A stretch of 64,000 bases of DNA from Qipengyuania sp. ABI-127-1 (GTDB lineage: Bacteria; Pseudomonadota; Alphaproteobacteria; Sphingomonadales; Sphingomonadaceae): contig JALJCR010000002.1 of assembly GCA_022953095.1 (NCBI GenBank), positions 372,001 through 436,000 of the forward strand, in the 5' to 3' direction. The notes under the pieces are model-generated. The model ran no database searches, was not told where the DNA came from, and saw only the letters and a list, made by a program, of their open reading frames with translations. Position 1 is the stretch's first letter. Each line of letters starts with the position of its first letter. The position numbers were made by a program, and so were the translations under genes. Below are positions 53,327 to 60,678 of this stretch, in pieces.

Positions 53327-53740
53327 CTACAGCTCGACCCCCTTGACCTTCCCCCATTGGCGCGCGGCGGTGTAGCCGAGGTAGCCGGTGCCGAAGAGGG
53401 CGTAGAGCGCTTCGGGGAGGGCGGCGAGGTAGCGCGTCATGCCTTCCCCGATTGCACGCGCCGCGATGGGGTCGAAGGCGGCGATCACGCCCATCGGCAC
53501 ACTGAACAGAATCAGCGCGTACATGACGTAGAGAAAGCTCGGCCGTGCGCGGCTGGTCCAGGGATCGCGGCTGTGCGCTTCGGCGATGATGGCCGACAGG
53601 CGCGCTTCGATCTGCTTCAATTCCTGCGTACCTTCCAGCGAAAGCAATTCCAGTCTCGCTCTTGCGCGCGCTTCCTTGTCGGGGATCACCTTGTCGATAA
53701 TCGAGGTGATGGGGCCGATAAGCGGTTCGAGTAGAGACAT
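53327..53740 (-). CDS. Holin of the GTA_holin_3TM type (orphan)
   Basis: A 137-residue three-helix membrane protein of the holin-3TM family used for gene transfer agent or phage release. It shows SLLEPLIGPITSIIDKVIPD (2-21), a charged helix ARARARLELLSLEGTQELKQ, and hydrophobic segments SFLYVMYALILFSVPMGVIA (about 71-90) and LPEALYALFGTGYLGYTAAR. No endolysin, capsid or terminase gene is in the window, so it is isolated. It may belong to a GTA whose structural genes lie elsewhere. ATG 53740 is chosen for family fit. Confidence 0.75.
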   Translation of the reverse strand: MSLLEPLIGPITSIIDKVIPDKEARARARLELLSLEGTQELKQIEARLSAIIAEAHSRDPWTSRARPSFLYVMYALILFSVPMGVIAAFDPIAARAIGEGMTRYLAALPEALYALFGTGYLGYTAARQWGKVKGVEL

Positions 53741-54013
53741 AGCGTAGCTCCGACTGAGGAAATGGTTGCGAATAACCATATCGGTTCGTGTAGGAAAACG
53801 TTATGTCCGGAACCGGTACGTCCGGTAGGGCGGCAAGGGCCGACCGTGACCAAATGACCATCGACCATCAGGCCGATTCTCCCTTCTGCCGAGTTGCGAC
53901 GAGCATATCTTCGCATCCGCAGGCGCATCATCGGGCTCTGCAACCCTCAAAGGTCTCGCTCGGCTCCGCGCCTGCGAGTGATCGGAAGGATTTTAAACGT
54001 GAAGGGAAACCAC

Positions 54014-54090
54014 TGGTCGGGATGACTGGATTCGAACCAGCGACCCCCACACCCCCAGTATGGTGCGCTACCAGGCTGCGCTACATCCCG
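54014..54090 (-). tRNA. tRNA-Pro (anticodon GGG)
   Basis: 77 nt including an encoded CCA. Acceptor CGGGATG/CATCCCG with discriminator A; D-arm GCGCAGCCTGGTAGCGC identical to that of the tRNA-Pro(UGG); anticodon stem CCATA/TGTGG with loop CTGGGGG (GGG); T-arm GCTGG-TTCGAAT-CCAGT. Together with the UGG gene it decodes CCC/CCU and CCA/CCG. Confidence 0.96.
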
Positions 54091-54107
54091 AAACCAGTGG
54101 AGGCGGC

Positions 54108-54136
54108 CCTATAGGGTGCGGTTTTGTGCATGGCAA
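54108..54136 (-). promoter_or_regulatory. Promoter of tRNA-Pro(GGG)
   Basis: On the minus strand TTGCCA (-35, 54131-54136), 17-bp spacer and TATAGG (-10, 54108-54113), within the palindrome CCCTATAGGG (54107-54116). The predicted start lies about 10 nt before the tRNA 5' end. The 13-mer GGCCCTATAGGGT recurs at 35645-35657. Confidence 0.65.
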
Positions 54137-54213
54137 GCACAGTTCGCAGGCAATTCGTTGCCCCGGTCCCGCATTGCTGCTAACCGCCCCGCACTTCCGC
54201 ATGACGGAGCGTA

Positions 54214-54237
54214 TCAGCCGCTTGAACGCGCGGCTGA
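54214..54237 (+). promoter_or_regulatory. Perfect hairpin in the yajC leader
   Basis: TCAGCCGC (54214-54221) and GCGGCTGA (54230-54237) form an 8-bp stem with loop TTGAACGC, 54 bases before the yajC ATG. No U-run follows, so it may be a leader structure or repressor site rather than a terminator. Confidence 0.4.
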
Positions 54238-54291
54238 CATCTCCCAATTACGGATCAGACAGACACACTTCTCCGACAGGTATTCCTCACG

Positions 54292-54618
54292 ATGATCGAT
54301 ATTCTCGCCGCCGCCGGAAGCGCCGCCGCCGAGCCGCCCGCCTGGACCGGCTGGGTTCTGCCGCTGGGTATGCTTCTGATCCTGTGGTTTCTCATCCTGC
54401 GTCCGCAAATGCGTCAGCAGAAACAGCATCGCGAACGGGTTGCCGGGCTCAACAAGGGCGACGAAGTGGTTACTGCGGGCGGCCTCGTCGGGAAAATCAC
54501 CAAGGTCGAAGAGCAATTCGTCCATATCGAGCTTGCCAAGGGCATGACGGTCAAAGCGGTTCGCAATACGATAGGCGATGTGCTGTCGTCGCGCGGCAAG
54601 TCCGCCGCGAACGACTGA
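54292..54618 (+). CDS. yajC: Preprotein translocase subunit YajC
   Basis: A 108-residue single-pass inner-membrane protein associated with SecDF. The membrane helix (about 20-40, TGWVLPLGMLLILWFLILRP) is followed by PQMRQQKQHRERVAGLNKGD and VVTAGGLVGKITKVEEQFV, the family signature. It is the first gene of yajC-secD-secF, with secD starting 20 bp later. Confidence 0.96.
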   Translation: MIDILAAAGSAAAEPPAWTGWVLPLGMLLILWFLILRPQMRQQKQHRERVAGLNKGDEVVTAGGLVGKITKVEEQFVHIELAKGMTVKAVRNTIGDVLSSRGKSAAND

Positions 54619-54637
54619 GCCGGGAGCGCAGTTTTCC

Positions 54638-56236
54638 ATGCTCGACTTTCCCACCTGGCGTAAGATCTGGCTCTGGCTGATCACCGGCCTGTGCGTCTTT
54701 GCCGCATTGCCCTCGCTGTTGTCGGCAACCAGCGTGCGTTGGCCCGATGCGCTGCCCGATCCGATGGTCAATCTCGGTCTCGATCTCGCCGGCGGCAGCC
54801 ATATCCTGCTCGAGGCGGATGCAGCGCAGGTCGCCGCGCAGCGGCTAGAGAACATGGAAGAAAACGTGCGAGGCACCATGCGCCGTGCCGAACCGCGTAT
54901 CCGTATCGGCGACGTTTCGACCCGGGACGGCAGGCTGAGCTTCATGCTCGACGATTCCAGCGAAGTGGACCGCGCGCGTGAATTGCTGCTGCCCTCAATA
55001 AACGGCACCGGCCTCGTGCGCGAATGGGATCTGACGGTTGAGGACGGCAACCGCATGATCCTCACGCCCACCTCTGAGGGGATCGACCAGGCCGTCAGCG
55101 ACGCCATGGAGAGCGCGACCGAAGTGGTGCGCAAGCGTATCGACGAACTGGGTACGCGCGAACCGACGATTATCCGGCAGGGCGAGACGCGTATCGTCGT
55201 TCAGGTCCCCGGCCTTCAGGACCCCGACCAGCTCAAGGCCCTGCTCGGCCAGACTGCCAAGCTCGAGTTCAAGCTGGTCGACCAGAACGCCCTTCCTTCC
55301 GACGTGCAGCAAGGCCTTGCCCCTCCGGGATCGGAAATCTTCCCCTATGCGGAAACCAGTGATTTCGCGGGCAGCTCGCTCGCGGTCCGCCGCTTGGGCG
55401 GTATTCGCGGGGACAATCTCACCGGCGCCCAGCAGAGTTTCGACCCGCAGACCAATGAACCGGTGGTCAACATCCAGTTCGACACCGACGGGGGTCGCCG
55501 CTTCGCCAAGCTGACGACCGACAATGTCGGCAAGCCTTTCGCGATTATTCTCGACGGGCAGGTTCTGTCAGCGCCCAATATCAACGAACCGATCCGCGGG
55601 GGATCGGCGCAGATTTCGGGTGGCTTCTCGGTCGAAACCGCGAACCAGTTGGCGATTTCGCTGCGCTCGGGCGCGCTGCCGGTCGATCTGGCCGTTATCG
55701 AGGAACGCACCGTCGGGCCTGATCTGGGCGCGGATTCGATCAAGCGCGGCATGCTGGCCATGGCAGTCGGTTCGGTCATGGTGATCGTTTTGATGATTGC
55801 CACCTATGGCCGCTTCGGCGTCTATGCTACCGCGGCGCTGGGTATCAACGTGGCCATGTTGCTCGGCATCATGGCGGCGCTCAACACCACGCTGACGCTG
55901 CCCGGTATCGCCGGCTTCGTGCTGACCATCGGTGCGGCGGTCGACGCGAACGTGCTGATCAACGAACGTATCCGCGAGGAACGCAAACGCGGACGGCGGG
56001 TCATCGCGGCGGTCGAGAACGGCTATAACGAGGCCAGTCGCGCGATTTACGATGCCAACATCACCAACTTCATCGCCGGTGTGCTGCTGTTTCTGTTCGG
56101 ATCGGGTCCGGTACGCGGTTTCGCGGTGGTGCTGATCATCGGACTGTTCACCAGCGTCTTCACCGCAGTCACGCTGACCCGCATGTGGGTTGCCGGATGG
56201 CTGCGCAAGGCCAAGCCCAAAGACATCGTGCTGTAA
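54638..56236 (+). CDS. secD: Protein translocase subunit SecD
   Basis: Uses proton motive force to help pull exported proteins across the inner membrane. The 532-residue protein has a first helix (8-29), the large periplasmic P1 domain starting GLDLAGGSHILLEAD (47-61), and five further helices from about 380 with ITIGAAVDANVLINERIREE, split here as AAVDANVLIN and ERIREE. The ATG at 54638 starts the first helix; the longer frame overlaps yajC and lacks SecD character. Confidence 0.97.
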   Translation: MLDFPTWRKIWLWLITGLCVFAALPSLLSATSVRWPDALPDPMVNLGLDLAGGSHILLEADAAQVAAQRLENMEENVRGTMRRAEPRIRIGDVSTRDGRLSFMLDDSSEVDRARELLLPSINGTGLVREWDLTVEDGNRMILTPTSEGIDQAVSDAMESATEVVRKRIDELGTREPTIIRQGETRIVVQVPGLQDPDQLKALLGQTAKLEFKLVDQNALPSDVQQGLAPPGSEIFPYAETSDFAGSSLAVRRLGGIRGDNLTGAQQSFDPQTNEPVVNIQFDTDGGRRFAKLTTDNVGKPFAIILDGQVLSAPNINEPIRGGSAQISGGFSVETANQLAISLRSGALPVDLAVIEERTVGPDLGADSIKRGMLAMAVGSVMVIVLMIATYGRFGVYATAALGINVAMLLGIMAALNTTLTLPGIAGFVLTIGAAVDANVLINERIREERKRGRRVIAAVENGYNEASRAIYDANITNFIAGVLLFLFGSGPVRGFAVVLIIGLFTSVFTAVTLTRMWVAGWLRKAKPKDIVL

Positions 56237-56249
56237 GGAGGGCGACGAT

Positions 56250-57227
56250 ATGAAACTGCTCAAGCTCGTCCCCGACGACACCAACATCAAATTCCTCAAA
56301 TGGCGCGTGCCTTTCTTCGCCATCAGTATTCTGCTGATCGCGGCGAGCTGGGCGCTCGTATTCACCAAGGGCCTCAATTACGGCGTCGATTTTGCTGGCG
56401 GCCTCGAGGTGCGCGCGACCTTCACGCAAAGCGCGGAGGCGCCGATCGCGGAGCTGCGCAGCGAGGTCGAGGCCCTCGGTTATGGTAGCCCCGTGGTCCA
56501 GCGTTTTGGCGAGGACAATCAGGTCTCGATCCGTGTGCGCCTGCCCGATGAAGTATCGGCCGACAAGGAAGCCGCGCAGGAAGCGGCGAATACCATCGTC
56601 AGCACGTTGCAGGCCGAGTATGGGGATTTCCGGCTCGACGGGAACGACAACGTCTCGGGCAAGGTCTCGGGCGAGTTTCGCCAAACCGCGCTTTATGCAT
56701 TGCTCGCGGCCATGGCTGCGATCGCGCTTTACATCTGGATCCGCTTCGAATGGCAGTTCGGCGTGGGTGCGCTGTTCGCGCTGTTCCACGACGTCAGTCT
56801 GACGCTGGGCATGTTCGCGCTATTCCAGCTCGAATTTAGCCTGCAGATCATCGCGGCGATCCTGGCTATCATCGGTTACTCTCTCAACGATACCATCGTC
56901 ATTTACGACCGTATTCGCGAAAACCTGAAGAAATTCCGCAAGATGGAACTGCCCGCGCTGCTCGATCTGTCGGTCAACGAAACGCTGGCCCGTACCGTGA
57001 TGACTTCGCTGACGCTGCTCGTCGCGCTGCTGCCTCTGCTGCTTTTCGGCCCGGCCAGCCTGTTCGGCATGGTCGCGGCAATCACGCTGGGGCTGTTCGT
57101 GGGTACCTACAGCTCGGTCTATTCGGCCGCACCGATCCTCGTCTGGCTGGGCGTCACCAGCGACAGCTTCGTGCCGACCGAAACGGTTGCGGACCAGCAG
57201 GAAAAGAAGGCGCGCGGTCTCGTTTGA
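56250..57227 (+). CDS. secF: Protein translocase subunit SecF
   Basis: Partner of SecD in protein export. The 325-residue protein has the N-terminal helix FAISILLIAASWALVFTKGL (about 26-45) then NYGVDFAGGLEVRATF, and five C-terminal helices with IIGYSLNDTIVIYDRIREN (about 210-228) and ETLARTVMTSLTLLVALLPL. aaggaggg lies just before the ATG at 56250, 13 bp after secD. Confidence 0.97.
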   Translation: MKLLKLVPDDTNIKFLKWRVPFFAISILLIAASWALVFTKGLNYGVDFAGGLEVRATFTQSAEAPIAELRSEVEALGYGSPVVQRFGEDNQVSIRVRLPDEVSADKEAAQEAANTIVSTLQAEYGDFRLDGNDNVSGKVSGEFRQTALYALLAAMAAIALYIWIRFEWQFGVGALFALFHDVSLTLGMFALFQLEFSLQIIAAILAIIGYSLNDTIVIYDRIRENLKKFRKMELPALLDLSVNETLARTVMTSLTLLVALLPLLLFGPASLFGMVAAITLGLFVGTYSSVYSAAPILVWLGVTSDSFVPTETVADQQEKKARGLV

Positions 57228-57249
57228 GAACCGGTTCGATGTCGTTGTT

Positions 57250-57272
57250 CCTCGGCGCTTCGGCGTGCGAGG
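57250..57272. terminator. UUCG-loop hairpin after secF
   Basis: CCTCG-g-CGC-TTCG-GCG-tg-CGAGG forms an 8-bp interrupted stem capped by the very stable TTCG tetraloop. It lies between secF and the convergent glycosyltransferase gene. No U-run follows. Confidence 0.5.
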
Positions 57273-57281
57273 GGCGGCGGA

Positions 57282-58475
57282 TCACCGCACGAGACGGGCG
57301 TAATACTCCGCCAGCGCGCGTCCGTTTGCTTCCCAACTGAAATTCGCCGCGGTTGCCGCGACCTCCTCGGGTGCGCGGGGCCGGTCGGCGACCAGTTCGA
57401 TCCCCTCGCGGATCGCGCGGCAGTTGCGCGCTACGATGACGCCTGCCTCGGGTGAAGTCACGACCTCGCGCGCGCCGCCGGCATCGGTGATGACGATCGG
57501 TGTGCCGCAGGCGAGTGCCTCGATCCAGGCATTGGCCAGTCCTTCGCTGGCAGAGGGCAGGACCATGGCATTGGCGGCGGAAAGGATCGGTGGGAGCATT
57601 GACGGCGCCAGGCTACCGAGGAAATGGACGCGCTCGGCCACGCCAACCTCTTTCGCCAGAGCGCGCAGGCTCGTTTCGTCCTCTCCCTTGCCGACGAGCA
57701 GCAACCTTGCTTTCGGCAGGTCTGCGAGCGCTTTGATAACGAAAGCCTGCCCCTTGCGCTCGATCAGCGCGCCCACGGTGACGAGCAAGAGGTCGTCGTT
57801 CGCGATCGGGACCGAAAACGTGTCGGTCAGCCGGGCCCGCAGCCCCAGGTGATCGAGCGGACGGAACAAGTCGCGGTCGAGCCCGGTATAATGCACGGTG
57901 ATCTTCTCGCGCTCCATCCCAAGCGTAGCCATGTCGTCCGCCAACGCCTCGCAGACGGCCAGTACGCCCGTCGCCTCCCGCGCGGTTTCGAGCAGAGCCT
58001 CTCTACCATAGGCGCGCGCGCCCCAGTGATGGACGTCTGCGCCGCGCGCCTTGACCGAAAAGGGCAGGCCCAGATCGCGCGCGATCATCATCGCTGCCGG
58101 ACCGTCCGGATAGAAGAATTGTGCATCGACGAGGTCGAATGGTCGGTCGGCGTGCAGACGTCGTGCAAGTGGGAGAACCGATTTCGCAATCAGCCTCGGA
58201 TTAAGCCGGCCGCCGACCTTGGGAAGCAGGCGGAAGATCGGGCGGTGGATCTCAAGGCCGAATTCGTGGCCGTTCCGGGCCGCCGCCGCGAGCGGTTTGT
58301 ACCGTCCCAGGACCACCGGTGGCAGGCCGATCGGGTTGATGACGGTCGCGTCCCATTGCGTATCGCGCTGCAGCGCTTCGAGCGATTTTGCCACAAAGAT
58401 ACCGAAACGCGGATGGAGCGAGTTGGGGAACAGTGTCGAAAGCGACAGGACACGGCGGGTCTTTCGCACGCTCAC
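57282..58475 (-). CDS. Glycosyltransferase family 4
   Basis: A 397-residue GT-B glycosyltransferase. Landmarks are SLSTLFPNSLHPRFGIFVAK (about 11-30), SVKARGADVHHWG, TVGALIERKGQAFVIKALAD (about 230-249) and SASEGLANAWIEALACGTPI (about 305-324) with the EX7E-type donor site. I start at the GTG 58475, which overlaps the TGA of the upstream XRE gene by 4 bp; a second in-frame GTG two codons later is possible. The much longer upstream frame is a shadow of the XRE gene. Acceptor unknown. Confidence 0.88.
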   Translation of the reverse strand: MSVRKTRRVLSLSTLFPNSLHPRFGIFVAKSLEALQRDTQWDATVINPIGLPPVVLGRYKPLAAAARNGHEFGLEIHRPIFRLLPKVGGRLNPRLIAKSVLPLARRLHADRPFDLVDAQFFYPDGPAAMMIARDLGLPFSVKARGADVHHWGARAYGREALLETAREATGVLAVCEALADDMATLGMEREKITVHYTGLDRDLFRPLDHLGLRARLTDTFSVPIANDDLLLVTVGALIERKGQAFVIKALADLPKARLLLVGKGEDETSLRALAKEVGVAERVHFLGSLAPSMLPPILSAANAMVLPSASEGLANAWIEALACGTPIVITDAGGAREVVTSPEAGVIVARNCRAIREGIELVADRPRAPEEVAATAANFSWEANGRALAEYYARLVR

Positions 58476-59044
58476 AGGCGCCGCACGAGCATTTCGGCAA
58501 CCGCAACCCACGCTGGATTGTCGACGACCTGCTGTTTCTCGCCGTGGCCGGGCGGAAGGACGCCGACGAGCGATCCCTGTCGGTCGATAAGGCGCCCGAA
58601 GGCAAATCGGCCGCCCTTTTTCGGTACGAGCACATCGCGGTTGATCGCGCGTCCGAGCTCGGCGGGGTCGAGCTGGCGCAACCAGAGCTGGTCGCCGGGC
58701 CGGTATTCGCCGTGGGGATAGTCGATGTCGAGCACCATCAGCACACCGTCGCCGCCGAGGTCGGTTGCAAGCAGCGCATCGCGCGTCGCGGGCAGGGCTT
58801 CCGGCCCGTCTTTCGTCAGCGCGGCGATCACTTGCGGATGATCCGCCTTCTCGCTGCGCACCAGCATTTCGGGATCGACCTCGAGCGCGGCGGCGATGCG
58901 CTCCATCCATTTGAGCGAGAGGTTGCGCATACCGGTTTCCAACCGTCCGACCGTTTGAGGCGTAGTCGGCGGATCGCAAGCCCCGGCCAGATCGGCGAGC
59001 GTCCAGCCCTTCTGCTTGCGGATGTCGCGGATACGATTGATCAC
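58472..59044 (-). CDS. XRE family regulator with C-terminal S24/LexA-like domain
   Basis: A 190-residue DNA-binding protein. The HTH is IRKQKGWTLADLAGACDPPT (8-27) and VGRLETGMRNLSLKWMERIA. The C-terminal half (about 95-170: DYPHGEYRPGDQLWL, RDVLVPKKGGRFAFGRLID) resembles a LexA/CI S24 barrel, but no Ser-Lys catalytic pair is recognisable, so self-cleavage is doubtful. It is translationally coupled to the glycosyltransferase and divergent from the DUF6456 gene. AACC-N5-GGTT at 59063-59075 in the intergenic region may be its operator. Confidence 0.8.
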   Translation of the reverse strand: MINRIRDIRKQKGWTLADLAGACDPPTTPQTVGRLETGMRNLSLKWMERIAAALEVDPEMLVRSEKADHPQVIAALTKDGPEALPATRDALLATDLGGDGVLMVLDIDYPHGEYRPGDQLWLRQLDPAELGRAINRDVLVPKKGGRFAFGRLIDRQGSLVGVLPPGHGEKQQVVDNPAWVAVAEMLVRRL

Positions 59045-59137
59045 CCGGTCAATCCCCCTGTTAACCGATCTGGTTTTTGACCTTTCCTACATGAACCGAA
59101 GCAGCGCAAGGAAAAATCTCGCCACAAGGAGATCCCA

Positions 59138-59614
59138 ATGCCCCGCCAGCTTGTCGAACGTGAACTCACCCCCGAAGGCCCCCGCCGCAGAGATGCACGG
59201 CGTGCGCGGCAGCGTAGCGTTTCCGTCAATCTAGGCGAAAACCCGCTCACATGGTTACATGCGCGTGGTCATCTGACCGATCGCCAACTGGACGCTGGCG
59301 AGCGGGTGCGCGCCGATTACGAGCATGCGCAGCTCGCGCCATCGGTGACCATGCGCTGGGATCCGGTTCGCGTGGATGGGGGCTCGGGCGGCCATGGCCT
59401 TACCGAATCGGAGCGCCAGATCGCGGCGAAGGATCGCTTTGACGGTGCGATGGCGGCGGCGGGGCCGGGTTTGCGCGATGTTCTGTGGCGCGTCGCCTGC
59501 GCGGGCGAGGGGCTTCCGGCGGCCGAAAAGGCGCTGGAATGGCCTGCTCGCAGCGGCAAGCTGGTGCTCGGGCTGGCGCTCGACCGGGTCGCTGAATTCT
59601 ATCGCATCCGGTGA
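59138..59614 (+). CDS. DUF6456 domain protein
   Basis: A 158-residue protein of the alphaproteobacterial DUF6456 family. It shows NPLTWLHARGHLTDRQLDAG (34-53), RADYEHAQLAPSVTMRWDP, DRFDGAMAAAGPGLRDVLWR and the C-terminal WPARSGKLVLGLALDRVAEF, the typical signature. The function is not established; genomic links to replication or phage-type regulators are common in the family. aaggag precedes the ATG. Divergent from the XRE gene, 93 bp apart. Confidence 0.82.
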   Translation: MPRQLVERELTPEGPRRRDARRARQRSVSVNLGENPLTWLHARGHLTDRQLDAGERVRADYEHAQLAPSVTMRWDPVRVDGGSGGHGLTESERQIAAKDRFDGAMAAAGPGLRDVLWRVACAGEGLPAAEKALEWPARSGKLVLGLALDRVAEFYRIR

Positions 59615-59690
59615 GGCGGTCTCTTCACCCCAGGACAGTGGTCCATATCGGCGGAAACGCTTTCGACCAGCCCTCTTCCAGACATCCAGC

Positions 59691-60044
59691 CTATTGCTGC
59701 CCGTACATGAAGCGTTCCTCGGCGATCTTGCCGTCCTTCACGGTGTAGAGACCGACTTCCTTCATCTGGCTGCGTTCGCCGTCGATGGTCACGTCCATCT
59801 CGTAATTTACCGCGAACTGGTCGCCGAAGACATAGGGGCCATCGGTGTTGCTCGAATGGACTTCGGCATTCTCGTTCCACCAGGCATGCTTCTGCAACAA
59901 TTGCTCGCGTCCCTCGACGCGTGACATGGGGCCGTCATTGGGTTCGAGGCTGACGATATCATCGGCCCAATAGGCCTGGTAATCGTCGGCTCGTTCTTCC
60001 GCGACGGCCTGGGTGAAATCTCTCGCTATCTGGTCGATTGCCAT
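59691..60044 (-). CDS. NTF2-like (SnoaL/DUF4440) protein
   Basis: A 117-residue cone-fold protein. ARDFTQAVAEERADDYQAYW (7-26), then ADDIVSLEPNDGP, and VKDGKIAEERFMYG at the C-terminus are typical of NTF2-like proteins annotated SnoaL or DUF4440. Such proteins are isomerases or ligand-binding folds; no catalytic claim can be made. aaagga precedes the ATG at 60044. The long upstream open frame is not protein-like. Confidence 0.82.
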   Translation of the reverse strand: MAIDQIARDFTQAVAEERADDYQAYWADDIVSLEPNDGPMSRVEGREQLLQKHAWWNENAEVHSSNTDGPYVFGDQFAVNYEMDVTIDGERSQMKEVGLYTVKDGKIAEERFMYGQQ

Positions 60045-60108
60045 CTCGCATTCCTTTCGGTGCCCGTCCGCGAGCGAGAGTATCACACATGGTCCGAGTC
60101 GGCGCCGA

Positions 60109-60678
60109 CTAATCGAGGCTGTCGGAAACGCGTCGCCGTAGCTCGGGCAAGACCTCGTCCGCAAACCACGGGTGCTTTCGCATCCAGATGACGGAGCGCC
60201 AGGCTGGATGGGGCAGGGGGAGAAAGCGCGGCAAATGATCGCGAAAGCTGCGCACACGATCGGTCATAGAAAGCTGGCGGGCTTTCGGTAAGTAGTGTGC
60301 CTGCGCATAAGTGCCGACGAGCAGCGTCAGCCGTTCTTCGGGCAGTTGCTCCAACACGCGGCCATGCCATTGCGGCGCGCATTCGGGGCGGGGCGGCTTG
60401 TCGCCGCCGCTCGCTTTACCGGGATAGCAGAAGCCCATCGGCACCAGCGCGACACGAGCCGGATCGTACATCTGCTCCCTGGTAAGTCCGGTCCATTCGC
60501 GGAGGCGATCGCCGCTGGCATCATCCCATGGAATACCGCTTTCATGGACCTTCGATCCCGGAGCCTGGCCGATGATGAGCAGCCGTGCGGTGGATGAGAA
60601 ACTCGCTACCGGTCGCACGCCATGCGGTAGATACTTGGCGCAGGTCCGGCAGGCCGCAATCTCGGCCTGCAGAGTCAT
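60109..60678 (-). CDS. Uracil-DNA glycosylase family protein
   Basis: A 189-residue protein of the UDG superfamily (short family with IIGQAPGSKVHESGIPWDD at about 35-53, and PLPHPAWRSVIWMRKHPWF toward the C-terminus holding the catalytic-loop His). Cysteines CRTC (10-13) and later CYPG and CAPQ could hold an FeS cluster, as in family 4/5-type glycosylases, but the spacing is unusual so this is tentative. It probably removes uracil from DNA. It overlaps Uup by 4 bp and is likely co-transcribed. Confidence 0.8.
   Translation of the reverse strand: MTLQAEIAACRTCAKYLPHGVRPVASFSSTARLLIIGQAPGSKVHESGIPWDDASGDRLREWTGLTREQMYDPARVALVPMGFCYPGKASGGDKPPRPECAPQWHGRVLEQLPEERLTLLVGTYAQAHYLPKARQLSMTDRVRSFRDHLPRFLPLPHPAWRSVIWMRKHPWFADEVLPELRRRVSDSLD

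Noticed and set aside
52307-54090. An integrated element at tRNA-Pro(GGG), suggested by AT-richer methyltransferase plus holin
   Set aside because: No integrase, no duplicated tRNA 3' end found as an attachment repeat, and the holin itself is not AT-rich. Two unrelated singletons explain it as well.
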